Assembly (NCBI RefSeq): GCF_016086655.4
Contig: NC_052132.2
Span: 22,880,805-22,944,804, forward strand
DNA: 64,000 bases
Direction: 5' to 3'
DNA from: Lepeophtheirus salmonis
Lineage: Eukaryota > Arthropoda > Copepoda > Siphonostomatoida > Caligidae
In this document: in pieces, positions 35,810 to 49,670 of the stretch
How positions within the stretch are numbered: position 1 is the first letter of the stretch
How the letters are laid out: each line of letters starts with the position of its first letter
The notes under the pieces: model-generated
Told to the model about the DNA's origin: nothing
The model's database searches: none
The model's input: only the letters and a program-made list of their open reading frames with translations
Translations under genes and position numbers: made by a program

Positions 35810-37680
35810 CCACTTGGTATTTTTATTAACAATTCTGCATAGTCGTATCCTAAAAGTATTACGGAAACTTGATAAATGGTTATAAATGTTTTCAGATTTG
35901 CCGTGATCAATTGGGTATAAATAAAAAGGCAAGAACAATGGATATTTAAGCCTTGGTAAGATTGAATTTGACTTCAACATAATAATTAAGGAAAGATTGG
36001 GTTATTATGGAAACAAAAATACAAAAAATTAAACGTATTCACTGATATAAAATATAAAAAATATATAACTACCAAAAAAAACCTACCTAAAAAATTATAA
36101 TATTTTTCTTGGAAAATATTTTTGTCTACCCAAAAAATATTTGTAGTACTTGTATCGGTATCCAACTTGAGGTTAAGTAGGTCAATATTTTAATAATTTT
36201 ATGAAAATGTGTGATATTACGTATAAAAGGAAGTAAATTTGTAAAATTGATTAAAAATAGGTAATTAATTAATCAATGGAAATTATAAAAATTCTTGTAT
36301 TGACTTTATGTTAAAAAAATGTATTTTATTTTGTTTTTTATAGTATTGAAATGGAATTAACATTACTGCTGAGCTTTTGTCTATACCATCTTTTTAAAAT
36401 GATTTGTTATTCACCCTTAAAATCATATTATTTCTTCTCTTAAACGGCTAAAAAATGCTGAAAAGGGAATTTTTTAACAATTTTATATTATTTTTTTCAG
36501 ATTTTATCGTCTCGAATAATTTATGACCTCATTTATGAAACTACGATTAAACTTTATCAGAGATAAGTTTATTTTGCATGTAGATTTCGAGTTTATTTTT
36601 TTAAACTCAGAAGTAGGCTCCTACTAATAAAAATATTTCAAAAAATGCTAAATTTGATTATAAAAATAAATGCTAATGAGTTATATTGGATTGAGGTATT
36701 AGTCCAACTCGAACAAAAATCGACTTTTCTATAGCCAACAATTTTTGAAAATTATTCAAACTCCTTCAAAAAATTTTTTTTTTTTTGAAAATTCAACTTT
36801 ATTCGAACTTGAATAATCAAAACAAATCGAAGGATTAGAGTAATGATTAGTGAAATTTATATCATCACTTAAATGGGGAGAAAAAAATACAGACACTTTT
36901 TCATTTTTCAAAGAGTTTGAATGGATTAGGAACATTACATATTTGAAAACCCTCAAAAACTGGAGTGGAATCGAGTTTAGAAATGTGTATACACTGCACT
37001 AACTCCAACTTGACTTAAATTGAAAAAATTATGAGTAATTATTGCAAAAAATACATAGATTTTTACGAAAAAGGAATAGTTTGTTTAATTTTTGTTATCT
37101 TTTAAAATTATAAGAGATATTTATTTACACCATTGTAATCTATGTATATTTATTCTGTTACACTCATATTTGGATAAAAGTTTTAAAAGCAATATTTTTT
37201 TGTTTAAATAGAACATTATGAGTGTATCATATTATGATTATGATCTTTGTTTTGATAGATGAAGGTTTGCATTAATCAGGCATTCGCCGAAAAAATATTA
37301 TTGATTTAGTAATTCTATAATTAATTGTATTTAAAATAATTAATCATTATTTGCTCAGTTAGTAGATTAGATAACTGAAACTCTTGTTTTTATATTTTTT
37401 TTTCCATAAATATACATTGTCAAATATTGATTTTGTAAACGGTTAGCAAATGGAAATAATCATGAAAAATACATACAAAAAAATGATAATTCAAGTGGAG
37501 AAATTCTTTCGGGAAGCCTCTTTTCTAATACCATTAATGTCATTGTGTCTTCATAAATATACATGACAGTCTTATTCTCTCAATACCAGCTCCAAAGCCT
37601 CAATATTTTCTATACATAAAATATCTAAGCTAGGGGTGTAAATTGTAAGCATTTTCAGTAGCTAAAAATAAAATAAACTG
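35810..37680. other. AT-rich intergenic stretch between the two host genes
   Basis: No gene supported. A degenerate AACTCGAA/TTCGAACT-rich patch lies near 36690-36990. Confidence 0.4.
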
Positions 37681-37687
37681 AAAATGA

Positions 37688-37985
37688 ACATGGTAATCCT
37701 GATATTTTGAAGAAGACCAGCTTAGCTGTCATGAAGTTTCATTACATCAGATATAAGTACCTATGAAAGAAACGAAATAAACACAAATCTCAATCTGTAT
37801 TAAGCAATGGAGAGGAATTATTCCGATATTGATCCTCTGACTCCAACAAGGACTTTCACTTATCAACAAAACCTCTGTGTCGCTTTTTGTCATTTTTGAC
37901 CACACACACGCTTTATTCTTAGTTGTTCCTTTGTCAAGAACAAAAAAATAATTATAACAGCTTTAGAAAATAAAAAAAACAGTTT
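37688..37985 (+). repeat. dispersed 250-320 bp repeat family copy
   Basis: Has ATGGTAATCCTGATATTTTG, CAGCTTAGCTGTCATGAAGT, CCGATATTGATCCTC, then GACTCCAACAAGGAC (37839-37853) and TTATAACAGCTTTAGAAAAT. Confidence 0.68.
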
Positions 37986-37989
37986 AGAT

Positions 37990-39710
37990 TACCAACCTCA
38001 ACCTACGTTTACAACAAAGTTTAAATATATGTTTAGTTAGTGTTGAGTTTAAGGAAAGAACAGTTGGTATCGGTTCTATCACTATTTTTTATTATTTATT
38101 GTCAATAAAAAGTAGTGGATAGATTTCATCATAAGAATCAAATAGCAATTGAAGACTAAAGAAAACTGGAAAAACTGTCACAAAGGGTTGCAGTGGGACA
38201 AAAGCTTTAATGGAGTATTTTTGCTTAATCGTATGACCTTACCCTCAATGTTCCCAATTGTTTACAATTGGCCTACTAGTGACGTAGTCAAAGTCATTTT
38301 CTCGAGATCTAGACGATAAAAACAGAAGAAAAGGTTCTTTTTATAATTGAAATTTGTTTAGTTGTTTTGACAAGGACACCAAAATTGAATGAATTCCTTT
38401 TAAAATAAATCACAATATGAACCAATCTTAAATAACAATATATTCCCAACCAAGGCTCCGCAGTGCATTGTCTAGGACTCTGCGAGTTTTCAAAAATTCC
38501 AAACTTTTCTTTTTAAAAAAAGGGTTATCAATGAAAATTTTGAAATAAATATTTGGCCAAAATAAGATGCTCCTTCCAAAAAAAATATGCAAAAAGGTTT
38601 TGCAGTCGTGAAAAGGTAGGAAATCACTGCTCCAATCGGATTAAAGGATATTCGAGAGACATCCTCAGAGTTATAAATATGTGAATATTCTAAATAGAAT
38701 CAAAAGTCTTGACAAAATATTCAGCTATTATTGTACTGCAGCTAAAATCTACAATTATTATTGTTATTTAAGACATAATCAAAAAATGACCATTAAAACA
38801 ATCAAATAGCCTTTTTTTAATCACGTTTGAAAGTATTATTTCAATTCAGAGTAATGTTTGGAAGTGAAATAATTATAAATTAAAGGTAATAACAATTGAT
38901 AAAAACATTTGAGTATTCGAAAGATAAATTATTTATAAAGATTTTCTTGAATACAGTTCCTACAAAATGCGTTTAATCAAAACAAAAAGCACGTAAAATG
39001 AAGGTTTTTCCCGAAAACTTTTTGTTATTGTGTATGTTGAAATTTCTCGGCACATAACGTCATATTTAATTATAGAATTTATCTACCTAGTTATTATATA
39101 TATTACTATGAGTGACAGTCCCTTGAATATTATTACATGTTACAGAACGTTCATGAATTAATAATATTCATCAAGAAAGTCCAAAATTATACAGATAATG
39201 ATTAATGTATATATATAGAACATAATAATTGAATCCTCATCATCACTGATACCCTACATCCGTTATCCCCAACAAACCTTTGTGGTAGATTAATTAGGAC
39301 TCTCCTATTTTATCAAAGTCATCAAGAAATATCATTTCTAAATAAAAAAATCCTTGATGCATATCTTTAGGCAAAATTAGTTGCACCTTTCAAACAAAAA
39401 ATACGCAAGGGGCTTAGCAGGATGAAAGCTTATGAAGAATTGCTCTAAATCTATTATTAATGATGTTAAAATTAATTTTTTATGCAAATTCTACAAGTTA
39501 TAACTTGAACATACCAAATAAAAAATAAACAAGTTAGACTTAAATTTATTTCAACTTTTGAAATATAAGACAAAAATTATGACTTATCACTCAAATAAAC
39601 AGACTTATCTTATCAATATGAAATTTTTTTAAAAAAGGTCTATATTTATATTATTTTATTACTTAAATTGAGTTGAAAGTTAATAGTACACGCAGGAACA
39701 AAAGTGAAGA
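37990..39710. other. upstream region of the channel-like gene
   Basis: AT-rich; presumably contains the promoter and 5' untranslated sequence. I cannot place a transcription start. The start codon context is AAAGTGAAGAATGG. Confidence 0.35.
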
Positions 39711-39831
39711 ATGGCTGCACTGGCTGGTGATTTAAGTAAACATATTTTAAGCCAAACTGACGCTTCAAAAACTTTTCAGCCATGGTGGGATAGCTCTAAA
39801 GATGGAATTTTGTATTCGATGGTTATTTTAG
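39711..39831 (+). CDS. channel-like gene exon 1 (start, N-terminus, first half of TM1)
   Basis: ATG at 39711; donor G|GTAAAC after 39831, phase 1. It encodes 40 residues ending ILYSMVIL plus the first base of Gly41. PWWD at 24-27 sits at the same distance before TM1 as in LRRC8 proteins. No signal peptide, as expected for a cytoplasmic N-terminus. Confidence 0.72.
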
Positions 39832-42800
39832 GTAAACAAGATTAAATTTCATATCATTAGTAACTATCAGAGGTGGAAAAATATTATGTCTTTTAATTTT
39901 TATGGAGTCCAATTTGTGTCATTGAATATTTTGATCGCGTCCGGTTCAAGTCCTTAGAAATATAAAGAGACTTTAAAAAATTGAAATGTCATTCAAATCT
40001 TAGTCGATTCGTAAGTCTTGTCTTTCTAGTCAAGTGTCAAGTTCTTGATTTCTCCATTCGAGTCGCAAGTCTTCAAAATATGGAATCAAGACATTGTAAA
40101 GTAACAAGTCTTGAGTACATGCTTCCTCCTCTAATAACTGTATTTTAATTGATTACAGAATATTTTTTCTATAACAATATTAAAAAAATGACTTAAAATA
40201 TCCCATAGTCACTTAGTTTTCTGATCGCTAACGATGCCTAATCAAATAAATTTATGTCTCAGAACTACAAAATTTAATTTATAGTGTTTCTTTATGATAT
40301 ATTAATGTCACCTTTCATGTCTAAACATTGCTTATTGAAATCAAGTTTATGGATTTACTAATTATTAGTACGTCATAAATAATTCAATAATAGAATTTAA
40401 ATTTTAAACTAGTCATTCATAATGAATATAATTATATTTAATAGTAATTTCACTTGACTTCGGATCAAGAAAATAATTTTTGTGTTCAAAAATATTGATC
40501 TATACATAAAAAATGTGTCAATCAAGCCCTCTTGAACTAATTATGATTGTAAAGGTAGAATTCATCCTATTCTTCACATCTGACGACATAGACAAATGAA
40601 CAATCACATATTCATGTATTCTAAATAAACAAAATTTACCGAAAATTTTATATTTTGTAGTCTATTTAACTATTTGGTTAAGTATCAAAAGGTATAGGAA
40701 ATCCATAAATTTTAATATAACGTCATTTTTTTATTGTATTTGTATGTTTTCTTCATCTATTTTATTCTTCATGAAGATTGTTAAATAAACTTTTTGTAAA
40801 TCAACAAAGATTACCCCATTATTTTACAATTGATATTGTTTGATAATTTACTGTTTAACATTTTATACATAATACATTATACTCGTATGTATTAGTGATG
40901 TATCGTAAATATATTGAAAAATGCTGATACATATGAATGTACTCGAGTAATTTTCCCATGGACTCGAATTCATTTCAGACTCGTGGACTTCTAAGCTCGG
41001 ACTTGACTTAAACTCAATAACATGAGGATTCAAACTTTAATTATAACTCGGAACTATTCAGAATTACTGTCATTTGGCCTATGGACTCAGAGTTCCCTTT
41101 GCGTTCTTTGACACTTTGTCTATTGATCACTTTACCGAAACAAATACCTAATAAATATATTTGAATATGTCTTGCTGAAAATGATGTAATCATGATTCCC
41201 ATTGACGTAATCGAATATTTAAAAAAAAATGTTTAATAATTTATATTGGATTACAATGATTCAGTGTTGATTAATTGATAATAGATTAATTTCATAATAA
41301 GGACGCTTCAAAAGTTGGTTTGAACTTTTGTAATAAAATCATAGAACCACCCGACCCAATCAACAAATGCATTTGGACCATGCAAATGAATCAATCTATT
41401 GGATTGAATGTGTTGAACATACTAAGTATAATCGAAATGTCTGAGAATTAATGAATATTTTTTATAAATTCTTCTATCCCGAGAACGTCTCTGACTCTTG
41501 CATTCTCCAAATGTGTTTGTCATTGAGAAACTTACAATACACAAGGAGCACAATTCTCTGCAAAAAGCTTTTTGAACCTACTGTAGAAGCATCCTTATAA
41601 TGAAATGAATCAATGATCCATTAATGGACCAATAAATCATTGCAATTCGAACAAAATAATTAAACATTTTATTTTTTAGATTTAAAGTAACATGAATGGG
41701 AATCACGATTACAAAGTATTACATCAAGAATCATTATCAAATATATTTATTAATTATTTGTTTCGGCGATAGTCAATAGACAAAGTACCATTCGGCAAAG
41801 TGTCATAAGACCCAATGTTTAGTAATTGAAAAAGAAAAAAAGGTTGCTCATTATTTAATCAGTCGCTCGTCGAGATGTTGACTTCTTCCACTGAAATTAG
41901 CATCATAGCCTATCTTTACTGTAAAATGTTTCAACAATGCAAAATAAAATATATCATTTTCTCCTCCCACCCCAAAACAAAACCATACAACAGGCAGCTG
42001 ATATTAACAAAAGTCTTAATTCAGTAATGTCTCACTCCAGCCTTCTCCTCAAGTGTATTTTTCTTTACAAAAATGATATACTTAATCATGTCTATCGCTG
42101 GGTAACTTTATTACTCATGACTTCACCTCAGGGCTGGATTTTACAAACATCAGGAATGACCTTTTATAAAGTACAGGTAAAATAATCAGTATATTTTATC
42201 ATTATTGAAATCTCGAGACCTGAAATACATTTTTTTTTAAATGTAAAAACTAGGTATTTTATTATTCTTTTCTCTTTGATGGTCTTTAAATAATAGAAAA
42301 GAAGACAATACTTGTCATATTAAAGTTATTTTTAATTTATGATTCAATATATGAAGACAAAGATTAATTAGTTTCAAAAAGGATTAATTTTGCGTTTCCT
42401 TTAGACACACTTAAAATATAGTGTTTATGTATAAATCTATGTATTTCTTATAAGAAGTGGTTCATCTAAATGTTCGCAAACCGAGAAAAAAAAGTTAAAC
42501 TCTGATTTTACTTTATTTCTTATATTTTTATCTTAAAATTTTAATAAAAATCAATATTATAACACAAATTTTACATTCACTCAATAAAATCGACGTTAAC
42601 TGGGATCACCCAGTTAAAAAGTAAGTTCTGTAAGTCTTCATTGATGATACAATTGAGAGTTGAATGGGACGTCGATGCTGTCAACGATGATCACATTCAT
42701 CGATTGGCCTGGATTCTTCTCAATTTGTTCTTTATTTTCCGGATTAAAGCAGGACTTACGACTAGTTTGGCCTCTTCCAGGTCACAAGGCCTCCGGGAAA

Positions 42801-45800
42801 TAATCGTAAGTGGGTCTTCACTATCCTGCTCGACACTTTTTTTTTTTTTTGGACAGATCGAGTAGTGTACACGACTACTTTAGCCAAAAGCGTGTCGTCT
42901 ATTTTACCATTTAAATTTCCCAAGATACACATAAATGCACAATTTTTTTGTTCCTGAGTAAAAGAAGACGGGTAAAAGGAAGCATAATGAGCAACTGACG
43001 AGATAGAATAACATTCGTACTGGACTTGTCTGGAAAACGTACTAAACTATAATGTGTAGGAACGTGCGTTTGCAATCGCAAATAATGATTGCCAAAAAAT
43101 GGTGGGACAAAATATGTTATAAAATTAAACTAATTACAATTAATCTCATAAGTTTCAGTCGTGCTATTTGTGAAAATCATTTAATTGGTTTATTTCTAAT
43201 ATACACAAAAACGATTTTTTTTTTCAATTAATTTTCTTAATCCTTTATGACCCAATGTGCCAAATTTGGTACATTTGGAAAAATACATATAAGTCGAAAT
43301 ACTGTGGATGCATCTGTTAGAAACTTATCATACCAGTTAAGTACACGTTTACAACAACACTGATACTATGTATTGTGCAAAAACACCCATGGTATTTCAG
43401 TTACATCTAAAAATTAATAGGTGTGCATGTATTTTGATTGCTCCTTATCCTGCTCTGACAATTTTGTGCTATGAATCTCATGAATTATGTGCTCATGTAA
43501 TCATTATTTTAAGTATTATTGAATAATAAATACTTAATATGACATTTACCCAATGTGACATATTTGACCATGTCTGTGTGCCAAATGTACCAAATTTGGG
43601 ACACATCAATTAAATACAGGTTTATTTTAAAATATTTTATTTTTATGCTAAATATGTGTTAGTTATACGGAATAGACTTCATATATGCGAGAAAAATTTA
43701 AAAATATAATTCAAAAATAATTTGATTTGCAAAAATATTTGAACGAAAAACACTCCACAGATAATGATGCTAGAGGGCTAAAATTGATGCAATCAGATCC
43801 GATGTCATGCAAGAATTTTAAATTGGTGCGATTTGTATTAATTTAGTGAAACGGGATTTATTCCGGAAAAACTAACATTCTTAAGATCTTTGCAGAATCG
43901 CCCACAACTAATTGCTTAATTTTAAAATCATCCATAATTATAAAAAAGATATTTTTTCAATTAAATTTTGTATTTTTTTGTATATAAATCACTTTCTCCA
44001 TAAATCTTCTTAATGAAAAGTTATTGAAAGATAGCCAAAAAAAAATTGTAAGAATCACTGGGTATTAAAAACACAAATTAAACTGAAATGTGATTTTGTA
44101 AAAAAAAACTTTTTTGATTTATAAAACTTGTTTATTTTCTTTTGGAAAAAGGAAGTTATCTTGACGCACCATGTATAAGCCTCATGTTAAAAATAAGAAA
44201 ATTAATATTTAAGTTAGCTCTTTTTTTAATAATAATATGATTAATCAGAAATATATATTACAAATGATAACAGAGCATTGAAGGAATCAATTTAATTAAA
44301 AAAAGATATGTCCTATGATGATTTGTATGTATATAAAACATAGCTTCCAACCATACATTAATTTCAACTATTGTATAATAAAATAAGGACAGATTAAAAT
44401 GAAGAATAATTATATATTCTTAGGAACAATTTATATATTTATATTTCGTGTACATGCTGCGATTTCTGTACAAGTTGGAACATGTATAATATATTCTAAT
44501 TACGAACTATTTTTTGATACTATAATTTTCTCTTGATCAATTAAATTTACATGGTTATTATGTATATCTGAGTAATAAGGATTTGGACCATACATATAGT
44601 GTGCCACAGAAGGCTTATATTTTAGTAATTTGTGATAAAATAGTCAGCAATTGCACCATTAATATATCAATCATCCCGGAATATTAAATTACTGCGTTAT
44701 CCTCATCCAAAGTACTCTTAATCCTTAATCCAAGTTACAGCTTGTACAAAACTTTTAGACAACATAAATACAATAGAAAGAAGGAATACTTGCGTAGGAG
44801 CTATATAAAGTTCAACACACTTACATATGAATCTTTGTTCCACCAATATCTTCGTTTCTTTTTCATTCATCGTTATTTCTGTAGAAAAAACCTTCACCGT
44901 AGCAAATAATGCAAACGGAATTGAGTTTTGTCAAACTTTCAGAGAGGAGCACGAACTCCATAATGTTGGGGAATCTCTTTCTCTGGAATGTTCTATATAG
45001 AGAAGTAATAACAACCATCTTTCCACTATTTATTATTGTTAGACAAAATGAAACAATGTCTGAGAAAAAATATACCTCGTCAATTCCAATCATGTCCAAA
45101 TCCTTGACTCTCTTCTTAAGTGTATCCAGATATATGTAGAGAAGACACAGCATCTAGAACTATTTCGTCATGGGTGGCTCTGGGATTGATATCATAGAGA
45201 GAATTTTTGGCATATTTGATATTGAAATATTTGTATTTAGTCATTTGATAGCCTTCATGATGTCGGTTAAATAATGTGGACTTTCCAGAGAACATGGATC
45301 CAATAATCAACTGAATCTCAGTCGGAAGCACTTTTTCGATACTGGGATACCTTTCAAATATGAATGATGTCTTGCACATTAAAACTGAATTTAAATTATA
45401 TACCCCATTTCAAAAACACTGCTCTATTTGACTAAGATTTATTTAAGTTAATTCAATTATAATGTTTAAAATGTATATCAGAGAAAAATATTAGGATATA
45501 TTCAAATTGCAGGTAGATTGAATAAGTATCTAACAAAGGGACAAAACATTTTTGATATATTTTTTAGTATTGGGTTTGGGTCTGAAAATCTTAAACCGGT
45601 CTAAGACTGTTTACTTTTAGTGAACCAAACTATTTCGGTCCTTTAAAGAAATTCCGTCTGAACCGTTTTTAAAGAAAAATCAAGTCTAGATCGAAATATA
45701 AGTGCAAATCGGTCTAGAAAAAGTCACTTAAGACCGAACCGAAAAAATATTTCGGTCTTGGACGGAGTCTCAGCACTACTATTTTTATATTTTCAAATTC

Positions 45801-48800
45801 AACACAAAAGTGTTGAATCATTTTGAAAATAAATAGTCGATGTTTACATATATATATTGAAGCATTATCCAATCTGAAATTTTTAATAGATGACAGGCAG
45901 TTTTCTCAAAGGACAATTTTCCGTAGACGTGTTTGAATGAACTACTTCAATTACTTTTAATTGATACATATTTTTAATCAAAAAGACGTGTGAAGAATAC
46001 ACATCCTTTTTTATTACATTTCTCAAAAAATAGCAATATAAAAATATACCTATTTATGTCAACTTGTGATCTAATTTAGCTTTAGATGAGTTTGATGGAT
46101 AAATATTTATTTTAGAGACATAATTAGGTTGTATCCCTTATTTTTCTAAGTCCAATATAGCTCTTGACAGCCAATAAAGTCTAAAGTGACTAATACAGAA
46201 GTGTCTTCAAACTTGAAAACTTCTTCAAAGGCGAAATATAAAAAAAGTCATATTAAAAATGATTTGAGAAAACCTTTTACCAATCAATACATATGAGGAA
46301 TATAATGATCAAATGTACCATTATTGAAGAAAACGAAATATTTTTGAAGGGTTAATAGATGAAAAAAAAATATTTGTGGTCCGTCAACACAAAAGTGAAC
46401 GATTTTTCTCAAAATAAAGTATGAATTACAGTTGTACTCTTCGACGAATTATTGTCAATCTCTATCAAGAAATCATTTTAATCAACCCCTTGGTTCCCGC
46501 AAATTGCATTTAAAGTATCCAAAATTGATACTCACAAGAAATGAATGAGGTAGATTTTATTTGAAATTTCCAGCTAATATAACACATGGGCTGAAAAGTT
46601 AGGGTTTTCACACGTAGCTGGCGCTTTTTTGACCTCATTTTCAGTTACGCTACTTTTGTTATTTACGAAACAATGGATCAAAAACAATTTTGTGTTTTAA
46701 TTTTAAATTTGGCAAAATAAAATTTAATCTAGCGATGGTAAAGTGCTTTGGAGACTCCGCTTCATAAAAGGCAATAAAAAAATTTAAAAAATCACTAATA
46801 ATAATAATTTTTAAAAAACAATTTTGTACGGAGAAAAAACGTCTTTTCTTCCTTAAGCCTAGGACTTTTCAGCCCATGTGTTAAGTATCTTAAATCAACA
46901 AAAGGTTTTAAACTATAGCCAAAACTATTATATCTCTAAGCTACTCCCACAAATATGAATACAACCCCTAACATTGTCTCAAATATGTCAATGAAACATT
47001 GGTCTGTATATATATATATGATGTCAAACAATACATTAGAATTTTCTTTGTTTCTTGAATTTTGTTCAAGATTGTTTTTATGTTGACGACTAAACGATTA
47101 AAGACGGTTGTTTCGATTAAATAAAATGTTTTGACATTATTCAGTATGCAAACAGCTTTTGATTATTTAGTTTCTTTGACAAAATTCGACCCTACTATTT
47201 ATGATTGTATTTTATAAGATTTTTCATAACAATATTTTGAAGTACATAATTTTCTTAGGATTGATTACTCTACCTATGACTTTTTTGACCGGAACTCCAA
47301 TAGAGTGTGTTATTCATCCAGATCTATGGTCGAATAATGGATCCAATTTAGTGAAATACAACAATGCCTTATATAAGCCGGTAAAGTAACAAAAAAAAAA
47401 TAGAAATTGCTATTTAAATAAAAAATATGTAGTTATATTTAGAAAATATAGTCTGTGAAAAGATCAATTTAAGATCTTTATTAGTAACAATCTTAAATTA
47501 TTTCATATATATCTGATAATCCAATAGCTATGTTGAGTAGTTTATGAACTACAATCCATACGTTTTTGATCAAATTCATCATGAAAAGGAGCTCAGAACT
47601 CAGATCTGGATTGAGTTACAAATTTGAAATTTCAGTTTTGTATTTCTCAATAATAAATCATTTGACAAACCAAGTATGATTTGAATAAGATGAAAAAATA
47701 AAACAAAATGTAAATTTTCCATATTTGGAGAAGACAGGCAGATAAATTGATTGAAAAAGGTAAGGTGATGGTTGATGGGCAGTTATTACTAGCCCGGCAA
47801 TTAATATAAATGAAAACAATTCAATAAAAGTAAGCGGTAAAAACATCTAAGTTTTAATAATTAGGCTCTATAAACCATAGAATTTAATTACTACTCATGG
47901 TGATCCACAAAATAGGAATTTTTGTGGGAATTTGAAGGCAATCTGAAACCACATGTGATCTCAGTTGGTAGATTTGATCTAGCAAAGGTTTATTATTTTT
48001 TCTTAATAATGATGATTTATCTAAATATTTTGAATCTCCAACAAATAAACTTAAACTGGTTTCTATTTTGGCAGTACTTAACTATACAATTCTTGATCAG
48101 CTTAAAGTACTGACATATAACCAGGTCCTGCAGCAGTAATAAATTGATGGTAAATTTTTTACACCATGGTTCCATGGAATGAGACAGAAATAAACATAAG
48201 CTACACTACACAAATATTTCGCCAAAAAATACAATGAGCATATATTTAGTACTAGTTGAACCTTCCTACTTTGCTCGTCAATTATGTTTATATTATTTTA
48301 ATTCCTTTAAACTTTTATTAATTTATATTAAATTTATCATTAATATAATTATTTAACTTGTCATTTTTACATCTGCGCTGAACATAAGCTACTTGCTATA
48401 CCGAAGGCCAGTTGTCTATCAGCATTATATAAATTTAATCAATATTTATCATATTTGATTTAAACAAACTATATTCAAAAAACACTTTTTACAAGAAATC
48501 AACTTAATTTTTTTAATAGATATGAAACGCCGTTGTAACAATTATCATTTTATTGAAATTGAAATATAGTCCCACTACATACCGGTAGTTGCATAAATAC
48601 GCGAACTAATTGTGGCAAATAATTAAATGTGTAATAAAATTCGTATGACGTATTTTTTTTTTTTTTTGAGAATTATATACTAGAGAAGGCCTTACACACA
48701 TTGATGATGTAATGGTCTTCCATGGCTGCCCATTGCTCATTGACACTGACCTTCAATGAGTCCAAATTCGGGTGACGGGTAGCACAGGCCTTCTTCTCAA

Positions 48801-49637
48801 TTTGCCACCCCACACTGTAGTCAAGGGGATTCAAATCAGGTGATTGAGGTGGGCAAATGTTTTTGTTCCAAAATGGCATGTTGGCAGTGAGCCAATCCTG
48901 AGCCATTCCAGAGGTATGGGCAGGTCTTTCAGATCTTTTTCCTCCTTGACAAGCTTCTGGACCTTGAACACAGTAGTCATGGATAGTCCAGTGTCCTTAA
49001 TTATCTCCTTGACATACCTACCGGCGTGGAGGAGAGTGGCAACCATATCACGTTTGGCCTCGTCATTCATCGTAAACGACTTTGTTTGATGCGAGTAAGA
49101 AAAACAAAAGAAAAGCCAAAAGATTTACCGAGTTACTTGTGCTGGAATTTTTTATTTTCGGTCACGGAACCTCGAAATATAAGTGTTTAAAAATTAGTCC
49201 GCGTATTTATGCAACTACCGGTATATTATAAACGTGTGCAGTAGATTAAAACAGGGTATTTTGCTGCAAGTAAAACATTATAAAATCGAAATTTTAGTGT
49301 CCTGATATTTATAGATAATTTTTAAGAAATAATACAAGTTAGCAAAACTTTAGTTTTCCAAAAATATTTTAAACTCTAGATAATTTTGCTAAGAATGTAC
49401 TAATTTTTTCATATTCAACTTATATTTTCAAAATTGTAGAATTTTAAAACAACTTCATATTTTTTCATTCTATCACAAAATTGGAAGTAATAAGTAAATA
49501 GCTTCACCAATGAGTAAGTTGAAAATAATTATGCTAACATGATCCATGAAAAATACAAGAAATAGTTGTAGTACCTTAAATCTCCGGCGCCGAAATGTAT
49601 TTTCAAGATGGTAGGGCAAACTATATCAGGGCATCAC

Positions 49638-49670
<33 letters not shown>

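Noticed and set aside
41937..42185. 82-codon open frame with an in-phase donor, considered as exon 2 of the channel gene
   Set aside because: It would split TM1 and add an unrelated hydrophobic stretch. The direct join 39831 to 47259 gives a single TM1 with family-like spacing and a better acceptor.
44863..45379. Thymidine kinase as an integrated viral gene
   Set aside because: Motifs fit the cellular TK1 type, no other viral gene is nearby, and the lack of introns is explained by retroposition.
47219..47258. Longer version of exon 2 starting at 47219 (phase 0)
   Set aside because: Phase does not match exon 1, and the acceptor at 47258 has the better pyrimidine tract and matching phase.
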